Assembly: GCA_001600875.1 (NCBI GenBank)
Contig: BCLD01000029.1
Span: forward strand, 5,632 to 42,643
Direction: 5' to 3'
Length of the DNA: 37,012 nucleotides
Source: Solicoccozyma terricola
Lineage: Eukaryota > Basidiomycota > Tremellomycetes > Filobasidiales > Piskurozymaceae
The position numbers and the translations under genes are program-made. The notes beneath the pieces are model-generated. The model saw nothing but the letters and a program-made list of their open reading frames with translations, made no database searches and was not told the DNA's origin. Shown here piece by piece: positions 1 through 10,283 of the stretch (positions are counted from its first letter, which is position 1; each line of letters opens with the position of its first letter).

Positions 1-28
1 CCCCCCCCCCCCCCCCCCCCCCCCCCCC
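1..28 (+). repeat. C28 homopolymer at the window edge
   Basis: Twenty-eight consecutive C residues open the window. Elsewhere in this window such tracts sit in introns or 5' leaders of genes on the same strand, so this one is probably intronic for the F-box-like gene that follows. It could also mark a hard-to-assemble edge. Confidence 0.9.
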
Positions 29-46
29 ACCCCCGGTCGCCCTTGA

Positions 47-1180
47 ATCCTCCCACTGAACACCTTTACCCACCTCCAGCCACCTTCTCCACCCAAAACG
101 TCCTATCACCGCGCCTCCAACGACCTCCCATTCCCGCCAACCATCCTCGAACAAATCCTCTTCCTCGCCCTCGGAGGGACGGCGCACCACATCCCTCTCT
201 CACCGTCCGCCATCCAACCGTACAAAATCATTCGATGGAAGTTGTCAATGTTCCGCGTTTCAAAATCGTTTACAGAAATCTACAAGCCGATCTTTTTCAA
301 AACGCTCATCATCAGAAAACCATCGATTTGGAATCGATTGTGGGAAAAGAACGGTCCATTGGAGCAACGTCGAGAGGTGGCGAAATTGATCCAGAGGATT
401 GTGTTTGATTACAAGATGGAGAGGCAGAAGAACGTGAAGAAGGGAGAATCGAGGCGCATCCTGGAGCCGGAGACCGAGTATCAACATCTTCCACTTCCAA
501 CCTGATGGGAATCGGATCGTCGCGGTATGGATCATCAACTCGGCGTGGAGATCTTTCACTGCGATTTGTTTCAGCTCCCAAACATCATGTTGACTTTGCT
601 GTCCGGCATGTTTCCCAAACGACTCCACTTTGGGAATCCTTTGCTGAGTGATCTGGACATCCTTCACCTTGACCTTCCAAATGAATTTCCTTCGATCTTT
701 GACGACCCGCTGTCCCTTCCTGGACTGGAGACACTTTCGATATCTTCTATCGATGCGAGTTCATACAGCTATCGATTGCTTCTTCGGATACTCCGCCAAG
801 TACCCGAGTCGGACAGGTTCCAACTCATCCTCGCATACGACGCTGATATCCCGCTAGACCGTGAGATGGTCCAGCAGGCTAAGAGATACCGACTTTTCAT
901 ACCCGTCCGCGAAAACCCCTTCAATCCCAGGTACCTTCTCTACTTTCTCTACGACCTCTTCCACAACAAAATCCACATCAACATGCGTCGAATCTGGCTT
1001 CGTCGAGTCGTCCATCGTCACCTAAACGGCCGCGAATTCAACGAAGGTTTATTCCATCAACTCGTCGACGAGGAGATGTCCGACGTCACCTTTGATGCCG
1101 GCGAGAGGGAAGAGTTTACCAAGTGGTGTGGAAGAAAGGTATACAGTTACCCAAAATCCATGAAAGGGAAGGTGTGGTGA
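47..1180 (+). CDS. F-box-like protein, 5' incomplete
   Basis: I do not recognise a named family. The open frame starts after a stop at 44-46 and has no usable ATG at its beginning, so the true start lies upstream and an intron probably ends near here (for example at the AG at about 79). The segment from about 122 reads DLPFPPTILEQILFLALGG, which looks like an F-box-type helix, followed by a basic helical region (residues around RVSKSFTEIYKP). The 527-1180 part holds leucine-rich blocks such as LSDLDILHLDLP and LPGLETLSIS, typical of fungal F-box proteins. A TGA at 503-505 interrupts the same frame. An intron ending at the good acceptor near 574 (donor perhaps near 434) would remove it, but I cannot prove this, and a decayed copy is possible. 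The end at 1180 faces the carrier gene tail to tail. Confidence 0.5.
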
Positions 1181-1373
1181 ACGGGTTGGCTCTCGGGGTC
1201 TCCGCGATGCGATATGAGTAGCGATGATAAACGTCTATAATGTACCAATGACAACTGTGATGAGAATTCCTTTACGACCCTGATGCTACGATGCGGGTTA
1301 TATATCCAAATGACAAGAGACGAGAGAGGGGTGTGTGTGTGTGTTCCTGCGTGCGCGTGTGAACGCGGCGAGA

Positions 1374-3410
1374 TCAATCCTCGTATCGTTCTATAAAATC
1401 CTTGACGCTTTCATACACAAAGAAAGAGGTGGCGATGGATGGCGCGACCTGGTGAAGACGGGCTGTCAGCCTCGGCCCCAAAGTACACCGTCATACGACT
1501 TGCCTTTAGAAGATTCGGCCACAGCCCCTTGTACATCCCACCCCACCATCCCTCCGCTCGGATGATCTGAATCGTAGCATCAACCGCGCCTTTATATTTC
1601 GGCGATAATTCTGACATCCCAGCGACCTGTTGGATTGACGCAGTCAGCAGTTGAAATTCCCGGGGGGGGGGGGGGGGAAGGGGGACGGGACGCCCACTCA
1701 CCTGCATCTTCCGCCTCAGGACGTCGAATGGATATGTGACCGTCTGTGAGAGCGTTCCTGCAGCAGCACCACATAGCAGGGTCCTATTCGACAGCCGTTT
1801 CGTTCAGGTCGGTCGTGTCGTGCGTGTCAGGATGTACATCTCAAACTCACCGCATGCCAATATCACTCCTCCTATCCTCGTCTACAACAATAAACCTCGC
1901 TTTCAACGTCTCGTAGATGAAAAAATTGAGTGAGACTGTGACCAAGGATCCGGTCAGCATGTCGTGAGCCGTCCGTCCGAGTACTACCCCCGGACAAACA
2001 CACCGTAAGGAGCAACTCCAGCGGCAGTTGCCACGATTCCACGACTATTCACACGGAGAAAATCCGTCAATAAGGTACAACCAACTCGTGGTATCGGCAA
2101 CACTCACTATAACCCTCTAACACCACCTTCCGTTCTATAAACTTTTCTAGTCATTCCCCAAATCCCTAGATCTTTATCCACCACATCGCACATCAACTTT
2201 CCCTTTCCTTTCCCAGTGGCGATGGATGCGGTGGCGATGGATAGTCGAGATCGTACTAGATCGAGTGGGTACGTTGATACTGCGGGGAATTGGAGGCGGA
2301 ATTGGAGTGTTATTTTGTGCGACCCCGTTCATGATCGAGTATCGCGTCGGCACTTACCAACAGAGCATATTCCAGCCAATGCACCTGATGCTAGCCTTAA
2401 CGGAGTGGATAAAACATCATCACCTGACCAAAGGAGTAGATTCTACGACCGTGTGACACAACGCTTCCACATCAATCAGCTGCGCTCGCCGCGCAACTCG
2501 TATGGTAAACGACGTACAGTCTTTAACGATTCGTAACTTGCGAATTGAACCGCAGAGTATGGTATTATCTACGAAACGGGTTGGAAGACGTCGTGATTGC
2601 GCGTCAGCGAAGTGAAGAGAAGATCAAGTGTTGAAAAGAGGGTACATGACGTACTCTAGCGCAATTGACGCCATTTCCTTTCATGTATCCTCTCATTCCT
2701 TCCTCTTTATACATTCTCACTCTGTCCGATCGACGGTAGACTATTCAGTTGGATGTAACGGATTAAATTACGAGACAAGGGGGAACCAGAGACGCACAAA
2801 GAAGACCAGACTCCATGATATGCTCCTCCTGATCCCCCCGATCCTCCTGTTACTTTCAAAGCCTTTGATGGAGGAGGTTGAACTTGTCTGAATGCCACAG
2901 AGGACTACGTTTAGAGTTCCACCTTGGCAAGAAAACGCAACTGTAGGACGTACAGGATGATTTTCAATCTCTCTAATGGCGAGACGACAGTTCTAGAAGC
3001 TGCGCCAGCCAGACCACCTGTACGGGTGATTAAAGTACCTCTGGGGATGATCAGATCGCTTTGAATTTCGATCCCACCCACGTCGTGGATCTCAAAAACT
3101 GACCTGCTATGAAATAAGTCATCGTCTGTTTATTTATGTACGACCATTGTCCATTGTCATCGCCTTCTGACGGGAGATCTACCTCCAGATCGTCCGAGTC
3201 ATTCGTATCGAAAAGTGGTAGGAGTTGCGGGACTGGAGGAGGTAGTATAATCGAAGGCAAGGTGATCGAAGGCAAGGTGATCGAAGGCAGGGTAATCGGA
3301 GGAGTGGGAAGGATTGACGCGGCGCTCGATGATGTTCCATCGACTCCCTCACTCGCGCTTGACGTCGACTGCGTCGTCGTCGTCGTCGACGTAGCGGACG
3401 AGAACCACAT
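1374..3410 (-). CDS. Mitochondrial carrier (SLC25 family), YPR011C/APS-PAPS-carrier-like
   Basis: Twelve exons join into 413 residues: 3410-3104, 3017-2954, 2887-2798, 2721-2655, 2568-2518, 2442-2358, 2279-2108, 2044-2004, 1935-1851, 1783-1702, 1626-1504, 1448-1374. The phases agree and total 1242 nt. Three carrier repeats are visible with the signature blocks SPLERLK, YPLDLVRSRL and YPFDVLRRKMQ, each followed by a YKG/YRG-type or GYMKGNGVN block. Family members are six-helix antiporters of the inner mitochondrial membrane. The first repeat (KGNGVNCARIIPYSAVQF) and the second (GVRGLYRG, VAPYVSLNF) resemble the yeast YPR011C group, which moves adenosine phosphosulfate compounds; substrate assignment is inference. 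An N-terminal extension of about 100 residues is rich in Ser/Thr, Pro and acidic residues, with three copies of a five-residue ITLPS-type repeat. The last intron (1449-1503) is GC-AG, and one intron (1627-1701) holds a sense C16 tract. The start at 3410 is the first ATG of the open frame. Confidence 0.93.
1662..1677 (-). repeat. Sense-strand C16 tract in a carrier intron
   Basis: G16 on the plus strand, hence C16 in the carrier pre-mRNA, inside the intron 1627-1701. It lies upstream of the TGCTGAC branch-like element. Confidence 0.95.
3241..3300 (-). repeat. 15-bp coding tandem repeat in the carrier N-terminus
   Basis: Three near-identical 15-bp units (plus-strand core ATCGAAGGCAAGGTG) encode the ITLPS repeats in the disordered leader of the carrier. 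Confidence 0.85.
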
Positions 3411-3835
3411 TGTTTTTTTAATTGGGGGAAACTTGTGCCCCGAATCCGAGTTCCCGAGGTAATTACGATGTTGGTCGTGGTCACGAACTGCAAATCAAAT
3501 ATGACTGCGTGGCCATTCTCAAGGGCTGCGAGTCATGGTAGTTGGCGGTGAACAGTGTGTGATGGTGGTGGGGTGGGGGGGATGGACGATGGAACCTACC
3601 GATTCCCAACTTTCTACCGATCTTGCTATTGGGGCTGGGTTGTCAAGTCACGTGCACAAAGTAAACAAAGGAGAGCAGGGTGGACGATGGTAGACGTAGA
3701 TCAGAACTCGGGACTCGACTCGATCTACACCATCACCACACAGTAGCCCGTAGACAGTCGGGGCTTTGGGTTCCAGTGGCTGCACATCGACTCGTACACC
3801 TTTCCATCCCCTACCACGGTCCCCATCCTGGACTT

Positions 3836-3863
3836 CCCCCCCCCCCCCCCCCCCCCCCCCCCC
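3836..3863 (+). repeat. C28 tract before TCAG, possible 5'-leader intron end
   Basis: Twenty-eight C residues run straight into TCAG, 190 nt upstream of the 5-phosphatase start. The same C-tract/AG arrangement marks the 3' end of that gene's first coding intron, so this is probably the polypyrimidine tract of a leader intron. I could not fix its donor. Confidence 0.7.
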
Positions 3864-3928
3864 TCAGCCAACCCGACATTCGAAAGCTGCGATCGGCCCG
3901 CACCACAGACACCCACCCACTACACAGC

Positions 3929-3982
3929 ATGGCTATTCTCTTGAAACTCGAGACATCAAGATGTTGTTGTGGACAGTCGTAA
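3929..3982 (+). promoter_or_regulatory. Upstream ORF in the 5-phosphatase leader
   Basis: An ATG in a fair context (ACAGCATGG) opens a 17-codon frame ending with a CCCGQS tail and TAA at 3980-3982, 71 nt before the main start. If it is in the mature leader it could dampen translation. Whether it is transcribed is unknown. Confidence 0.3.
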
Positions 3983-4053
3983 TACCGCATACCCCTCTAC
4001 AGGACTAACTCGATTACGACAATCGCCCACACGCTGAAAAACGCCCCTCGAAC

Positions 4054-7000
4054 ATGGCGATCTCTCCTTCCTCTCCCACCACGTCCCACCCTCAACCTCA
4101 ACCTCAACCTCAACCTCAACATCAACCTCCACCTCATCTCCCACTCAAAATCTTCATCTCGACATGGAACATGGGTGACTCGATCCCTAAAGGCGATTTA
4201 TCCGTGCTCTACGGTGATATACCATCCTACACACCTCCTGCCGTATCACCATCTACCACCACTACCCTTCCCGACTTTGGTGCGACCTCGGGCCATCCAT
4301 ACCACTTGATCGTCATCGCAGCTCAAGAATGTCCCACGCAATCTGGAGTTCCTCGAGGGATAGCGGGAGGATTTACCAAAGGTATGGGAGGTTTAAAGGA
4401 GAGAGAGAGGCTCAAGGAAAAGGAGAGGATGAAGGACGCTAAAGAGCGGAGTAAAGAGAATGACAGGGAAAAGGAAGCGAGGAGGGATGATAATAATAGG
4501 GAGATGGTGGTAGACGATGAAGCAAGTCCGACGGTTGGAACTCCGCATCATGGACATCATGCGATACATGTCAAGGTTGAAGCGAAAGGGTGGAGTGATA
4601 TGTTGGATGGTGCGTGTAATTAACCTGGCTAGCATTTCAACCCCGGCTGACGACCCCCCCCCCCCCCCCCCTCCCAGACTACTTTTGCCATGGCATACAA
4701 TCCCATCTACGCGTGAAACCCATCGCACCCATCGCACCCGAACCATCTGCACAAACCACATCCTCACTCGACGTCCCGCCTCGAGCTCCAAACTTTCTCA
4801 TCACACCGTCTGATACCCGTGCGAGTTCCACGCCTCTTCCAGTGGGTGCAAGTCAAACTAGTACGTCGTACTTGGGCACATCGGTGAGCTCGTCGCTAGC
4901 AACGAGTCCAGGTACGCTTTGGACGGACAAGGACAGACGGATATTAACGTCGTCGCCGCCGCCGAGCGCCGCGTGGGAATTGCCGATCGATAATGAAATG
5001 ATGATGGGAACACCAGCAATGTCGGCGGCGACGCCACCGTTGGGCGATGGATCGTTTCCTTCCACCAACCCCCGGATCACATTACCAACTCTGGTCATCC
5101 CATCGTCTCCCGCCGCCGCCGCCATGACACCATCACCCGGCACAAAGGGAATCGGAACCTCTGGTCCATACCAATTCCTCGTCAAAGAGCGACTACTTGG
5201 CCTGTACGTCGCGATCTTTGTCCACAAGGACGCCAGTCACCTGGTCGACGGTCATGACAAGGATTACGTACCAGCCGGTCTCGTCGGAGGTCGAGTCGGT
5301 AACAAGGGAGGTATCGGAGTCTCCCTCAATATGGCAGGTCATCGGCTCCTTTTCGTAAACTCGCATTTGGCCGCTCATACTCGTCGAATGGATGCGAGGA
5401 TGGCCAACGTGGACAAGATTCGAAACGAACTCCACCTAGACTCTTTCTTGCCCCCATCAGATCCATCAAATCAAGCCGAGGACATTGAAGAACGGTATGA
5501 CACGGTGTTTTGGTTTGGTGATCTCAATTTCCGGCTTGAAATGTCTCGTCTACATGCGGACTGGTTGATCAGTCGGAAAGAGTACAAACAGGCTTTGGAA
5601 TTCGATCAATTGAGAAATGTAATGCATCAAGGCGATTTGTTTGCAGGATACCAGGAGGGATCGATCGAGTTTGCTCCGACGTTCAAGTACGACGTGTGGC
5701 GGAGTGTGAAGCGGTCTAGATCGACGAGAGGCGGTCGCACAGGAGGGAACGCTGCGGCGGCGGCGGTGAGACGCAAGGATAAGAGTTCACTGAGTGGTGT
5801 GAGGGAGGTCGAGGGACAGGAAGAGGCGGCCGAGACACCTCTCGACTCGGAAGAAGACGAGGAAGAGCAGTCGTCCGAGGTCGGGAGCACCCGCAGGGCA
5901 TCCATCGACTCTTCAGCTTGGAACTCGGCGTTTGGTGGCCACACGGACGTTGAAGAGGAGGGAGACCAAGGTGAACCCGTGTACACGGTGAAACAACCAC
6001 CGAGGCCTATCGCAGAAGTCGCCGTGACGTCTGCCATCAAAGCAAAGCATAAATTGCTGAATATACTACGAGGACCTACAACACGTCCACCCTCGCCCGG
6101 CTCTCCAGCAGGTTCTGGAGGACGGAGTCGAGGGTTGTCAAGAGTGGGTACCCCCGTTGACCCGGACTCGGGTCTCCTACCTCCACCACGACTCGGCGGC
6201 GATTCTGCTACAGCGACGGAACGGAATTCGAGTGTGGATGAACTCGACATGGATTCGCCAGTACCTACCAAACATGCACTACATAGACAGATATCCATAA
6301 AGCTGAAGAGGAGATTATCGGTGTCGGTGAAAAAGGAACGAGCTGATTCTTCCGATTCATCAGACGGTGAACAGGAAGACACGAGGGAGGGAGTGTATGA
6401 TAGTTCATCGAAACAGAGGGTACCTAGTTGGGTGGGTGGTCGTTGAATATTGTAGCGCACGATTCCCCCGACTGCTAACAGAATGCTTCTCACCCTACCT
6501 ACCGACAGTGCGATCGGGTCCTCTGGCGAACTCACATCTACCCAGACATCATTCCCGAGTCCAAAGCGGACGCTGCAGATGGCCACGAAGGCCGTCTAGG
6601 TCGTTTGGGATCCGCGCTCTCGCACGTCTTGCACCGAAGACACCGAGAGAGGGCGTTATCGACTGGGTACTTGGCGGATCATGGAGACAAGCCTGGCGCC
6701 GCGAGGACGGTGTCGAATGGCCATGAAGGAAATACCTGGAGATCACCATTGAGCCCGAGACCGAAAGCCGAGGTGTCAATGGGGCCGCCTGCTCCCGCGA
6801 GGACGACCTCCCCGATCATATCTCGAACTTTATCCGTCCATTCCCACCACGCTCTGACCGATGAGCCGAAATCCTCGTCCTCGATTGGCGATACAACGCC
6901 TCCACAGGACACGTCCAGGTGTACATCTAGCGCCATTCCGACGGGAGAAGATCGGCCGCGATCCGAGTGTTTTGGTACTGCTGCGCTCCTCCGTGTCAGA

Positions 7001-7474
7001 GCGGAGACGCCACCTTCAACACCGCGTCGTCGATCTGAAGGTCCTCGATCGCCAACCCCGACTTCACCATCCACCCCACGTAAATCCCACGATACAGCGA
7101 CGCTTCCTCGTTCGCGTACCATTGGAACGACTCAAGACGCTACTCACGGACACGACGAAGGTGAAACTTCATTCTTCTCAGCTCAAAGGAAATGGTTTAG
7201 AGATCTTCCTTCGATACTGTTACATCAGCGAACGTCGACGGAGACGAGGGAAGGAGTTTCACTTGGTCATGTGATGGATGAGGTGAGGGTGAGACAGAGA
7301 GGGGAGGTGGAGTGTTTGAGTTATGGGACGTTGGATGATGCGGCGATGAGGAGGTTGGAAGGGCGGAGGTGAGTGTTTGGGGGGGGGGTTGGCGAGTAGC
7401 TAATGTTGAGTTGGAAACCTTGCGCGCGCAGTGATCATCGACCTATATTATTCGAGGGCGTGGTGTATATATGA
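4054..7474 (+). CDS. Inositol-polyphosphate 5-phosphatase (Mg-dependent, DNase I-like fold)
   Basis: Exons 4054-4609, 4678-6431, 6509-7368 and 7432-7474 join in phase to 1070 residues. All 5-phosphatase signatures are present in order: STWNMG (N39), AAQE (E92), GNKGG (about 393-397), NSHLAAH (413-419), FGDLNFRL (D467, N469), FAPTFKYD (517-524), SWCDRVLW (769-776) and SDHRPI (1057-1062). The family removes the 5-phosphate from phosphoinositides or soluble inositol phosphates. The protein is more than three times the usual catalytic-domain length because disordered segments separate the motifs: Lys/Glu- and Ser/Thr-rich between E92 and GNKGG, about 245 residues between FKYD and SWCDR, and about 280 residues between SWCDR and SDHRPI. 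The last motif is carried by a 43-nt exon and the chain stops nine residues later. A PQ repeat lies near the N-terminus. There is no SAC domain, so this is not a synaptojanin. The substrate is not predictable. Confidence 0.92.
4654..4671 (+). repeat. C18 polypyrimidine tract of 5-phosphatase intron 1
   Basis: Intron 4610-4677 reads donor GTGCGT, branch-like GGCTGAC, then C18 followed by TCCCAG. The C tract fills the whole space between branch site and 3' splice site. Confidence 0.95.
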
Positions 7475-8023
7475 TACCGCTGGGGAATACACCCGGAATG
7501 CCCAGGGATGACCACTTGGCTGACCTTGACGGAACTTTCCGTTCCGGTTCCACCGCCCGACGCGCTGATGTTGTTGGGTGCTTTGGGTGGCGACTGTTTA
7601 CTTTTTTTGAAATGTAAACAAACCCATCCCCATCCCGGGCCAACACGTCCAATGCGATACTTGGGAATTCTCATCCTTCAACACCATCATCGTCCAGCTG
7701 GCCATCGCACATTCTCTCACTCACTCTCCACATCCTCTCATACCGCTCCTGCTCCACCCACCCACCATCCAGCCATCGACACGGCCTTCTTGACGTACGA
7801 CTTTCTTGGCCACGCTCGTTTCTCCTCGAACGTGATCGTTGGATTTGTTTTCACCCCGAAGCCATCCGCTGCAACGACGACGTAGCTACTCGGTCAAACG
7901 AGGCCTTCGTGTCCTCCATATCTTGCATCTCTTGCCGTCTCATTCTCCCTTGTCTCGCCCTTCACACCCACCAAACAAGCCATAAACCCCCCCCCCCCCC
8001 CCCCAACCCCCCCTCACCCCAAC
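7475..8023. other. Intergenic region, 5-phosphatase 3' flank and promoter of the next gene
   Basis: No convincing coding sequence. The distal half is CT/CA-rich, and a C18 tract (7987-8004) followed by more C/A-rich sequence ends 19 nt before the next ATG, so it lies in that gene's 5' leader. Confidence 0.6.
7987..8004 (+). repeat. C18 tract in a 5' leader
   Basis: C18, then AA and a second short C run, immediately upstream of the ATG at 8024, on the sense strand of that gene. Confidence 0.95.
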
Positions 8024-9574
8024 ATGCCTCAAATCCGCAAAAAAGGAGCCATCTTCCCGATTTTCGCTGATCCTTCCTCTCCACCACGTTCATCCACCGT
8101 TTCTTCTTCGTCCTCTTTCGCACCATCAAACAACAACACCATTGCAGCAGCGAAACGAGGGGAGAGGAATGTATCGCCTGGTAAAAAAAGAGTCGTCGTT
8201 TCGGGTGGTGGTAGCGGCGCGAGTACAAAGTCTCGCTCCTCGGGAGGTTCTTTGATTTCGACGACTTTGAACAGTGGGAGCTCGGGAGGTAGTGCGAGGA
8301 GGGTGTTATCATCCAAGACTATTTCACAGACTGCTCCTTCCGCGCTATCGACCAAGCTCGATGGGAAAGGTGTGAAAACAGCGGGGTTGGGAATCGAAAA
8401 AGTGGAATCGAAGGGAGAGAAAAAGGTCGGATTGGGTGGTAACAGGGCAACCGCATCCGCTGTCACGATGAACACCTCGATTTCATCGTCATCATCATCA
8501 TCGATCGGGTGGGAGAAACCAATGTTGAGAAAGGTGAAGCCAGTGGTCATATCTTCGAGCGGGAAAGTAGGAGGAGGAGGTTTATTTCAAGTATTCGAAG
8601 ATGGATCGTCTACCTCTACTCGAAATCATACCGTCACTGACAGTTCACATGTCGTTCGACGTCCATTGGGGCAACAACCTGCTTTGGTGATTAAACGAGA
8701 TCGATTGCCACGGGCCCGCGAAACATCACAAGTTACCTCGGATCCTTTCGCCGTATCAACAAGGACGAGCGTTTCAACAGACGACAAAGAAAACTTGCCG
8801 CCTATCGCGAATACATCGGTTACACGCTCGCCACTCAATTTGGAGTCGCTGGGTGATGCCATTCTTGCTTCGTCCGCCGCCGCGGCGGCGTCGTCCTCGT
8901 CTTCATCGTCATCACCAACGTCGGCAGCCGAGGCAAGGGAAGGATTATCACCGCGTCGTATGGAATTAGGTTATGGTCGAGGTCGAAAGGCGGGAAAGGT
9001 GTTGCAGGCAGCTTGGAAAGAGTGTCAAGTTGTTGATCGCGGCGTGGAAGACGGAGAAGAGGTTTTACATGACACACCGATCTTGGAGAATGAAGTGGAT
9101 CCATTACTCCTACCGTTTGGAATGACTACACCTGCGAAACGTACCAAGGTGATCCACACTCGAACCGCTTCGGAAGATTCGCCGTCAAAATGGTCAGCAA
9201 CTGTGCTAGCTTCGTCGACTACAACACCTTTGAAGCGTACCATACCCGCTAAAACGACGAATGCTTCCACCGAAGACGCTCTCGTCGGCCTGGGATTCGG
9301 ATTACCGATGCCAGGATTGGATAGACGTTTTCAACCGGATGGACCGTTGGCGGACGTAAGTGAGGCGTATGGAGCTACGAGGGATGTTGAGCCGAGTGGC
9401 TTCAGGGAGTCTTCGAGAAGGGTGAGTGTGGTGCATAGGCAGGGAATGCACCCGAAAAAAAAACCCGCTCATCGCATGACATGTACAAATACACAGGCTC
9501 ACGCGCAGCAAGCATCTTGGTCGGGTCAATGGGGAATGGACGTCTCGGCTTACCCTACCGCTCGACGAGACTGA
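8024..9574 (+). CDS. Disordered Ser/Thr-rich protein with KEN box and D-box-like motif
   Basis: I do not recognise the family. Exons 8024-9421 and 9497-9574 give 491 residues. The 75-nt intron (GTGAGT...ACACAG) keeps the frame open if retained, so a 25-residue-longer form is formally possible. The chain is low in predicted structure: poly-Ser stretches, Ala/Ser runs (about 285-305), basic patches, and many SP/TP sites including SPSKW and TTPLKR. A canonical KEN box with the favoured context DDKENLPP lies at residues 255-257, and RRPL at 212-215 fits the RxxL destruction-box form. Both are recognised by the anaphase-promoting complex in known substrates. This suggests a cell-cycle-regulated protein such as a securin- or inhibitor-like substrate, but that is inference from short motifs only. 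The start is the ATG closing the C-rich leader. Confidence 0.75.
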   Translation: MPQIRKKGAIFPIFADPSSPPRSSTVSSSSSFAPSNNNTIAAAKRGERNVSPGKKRVVVSGGGSGASTKSRSSGGSLISTTLNSGSSGGSARRVLSSKTISQTAPSALSTKLDGKGVKTAGLGIEKVESKGEKKVGLGGNRATASAVTMNTSISSSSSSSIGWEKPMLRKVKPVVISSSGKVGGGGLFQVFEDGSSTSTRNHTVTDSSHVVRRPLGQQPALVIKRDRLPRARETSQVTSDPFAVSTRTSVSTDDKENLPPIANTSVTRSPLNLESLGDAILASSAAAAASSSSSSSSPTSAAEAREGLSPRRMELGYGRGRKAGKVLQAAWKECQVVDRGVEDGEEVLHDTPILENEVDPLLLPFGMTTPAKRTKVIHTRTASEDSPSKWSATVLASSTTTPLKRTIPAKTTNASTEDALVGLGFGLPMPGLDRRFQPDGPLADVSEAYGATRDVEPSGFRESSRRVSVVHRQGMHPKKKPAHRMTCTNTQAHAQQASWSGQWGMDVSAYPTARRD

Positions 9575-9957
9575 TCGAACACGCCCAGTCTGCGGGGCAA
9601 AGGAGTACAGCGACGACGAATCAATAATTAAATAACACCTACCACGGCGGATCGGTGGATCATTCATCGAAATACCATCCTACTTACTATTACAACTCGA
9701 GAACATCCGGTTTACATTACAACAGAAGACATTTGGGAGAGAAATTTTCTTGCGATTTTTGGTGGTGGCTTCTGTGATGACTAGTTTATTGACGACGTGT
9801 ATATCTAATGGACTCTGATATGGTTACATTGTGCCTCTTGTTCACGTCTGCATATATGAAACGTACACTCGGACGGTATTTAGTGGTCCGAAGAGCCTGG
9901 AAAAACGTCCGATTTTAACTAGTCATGTTTCATTGGGTATGTTCCTCTTCATAACCT
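9575..9957. other. Intergenic region between a coding gene and tRNA-Ser
   Basis: AT-richer sequence holding the 3' flank of the KEN-box gene and the 5' flank of the tRNA. I see no ORF or repeat of note. Confidence 0.5.
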
Positions 9958-10053
9958 GGCCAGATGGCCGAGTGGTTAAGGCGAGTGATTAGAATTTGGC
10001 GACAAATCATCACTTTCCCTTTGGGAGCGTAGGTTCAAATCCTGCTCTGGTCG
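9958..10053 (+). tRNA. tRNA-Ser (anticodon AGA) with a 14-nt intron
   Basis: The acceptor stem GGCCAGA pairs with TCTGGTC (one G-U), and the discriminator is G, as usual for serine. The D arm starts TGGCCGAGTGGTTAAGG. The anticodon stem AGTGA/TCACT encloses loop TTAGAA, placing AGA at the anticodon. Fifteen bases follow A37 before the 3' stem, which fits a 14-nt intron at the canonical 37/38 position plus base 38. A variable arm with CCC/GGG stem and a T arm GTAGG-TTCAAAT-CCTGC complete a class II tRNA. Confidence 0.93.
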
Positions 10054-10283
10054 ACATTTTGCTTTCTTTTTCATTTTTGGCATGGTCTAGTGGACGATAT
10101 TCCCGGAACCGACTGCTTAGTCATCCAAATGTCCCAAAAGTGGAGTTGGATGGTATCCCGCACAACTCTTGTCCTTTGCAGCAGGTTTCCAAAAGCATCA
10201 CCGTCCTCGGACTTGACGCCTACCTGACTCGTTCGACGTACCACTCTCTTACCGGCTTTATCGATAGTCGGTTTCTACCCATC

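Larger units (their letters stand above)
3411..4053. promoter_or_regulatory. Shared divergent promoter region, carrier / 5-phosphatase
   Basis: This 643-bp gap separates the carrier start (3410, minus) from the 5-phosphatase start (4054, plus). It holds a CACGTG palindrome at 3649-3654, a C28 tract at 3836-3863 followed directly by TCAG (the look of a 3' splice site, so a 5' leader intron is possible) and a short upstream ORF at 3929-3982. I see no further coding sequence. Confidence 0.6.

Noticed and set aside
5627..6586. A 319-codon open frame on the minus strand opposite the 5-phosphatase
   Set aside because: It lies entirely across the disordered insertion of a well-supported plus-strand gene; its Ser/Pro/Arg composition is what GC-rich sense coding imposes on the antisense strand.
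9422..9496. Reading through the 75-nt segment as coding in the KEN-box gene
   Set aside because: The frame stays open, but the segment has a consensus donor, a good acceptor and an A9 run, and looks like an ordinary intron; retention is only a formal alternative.
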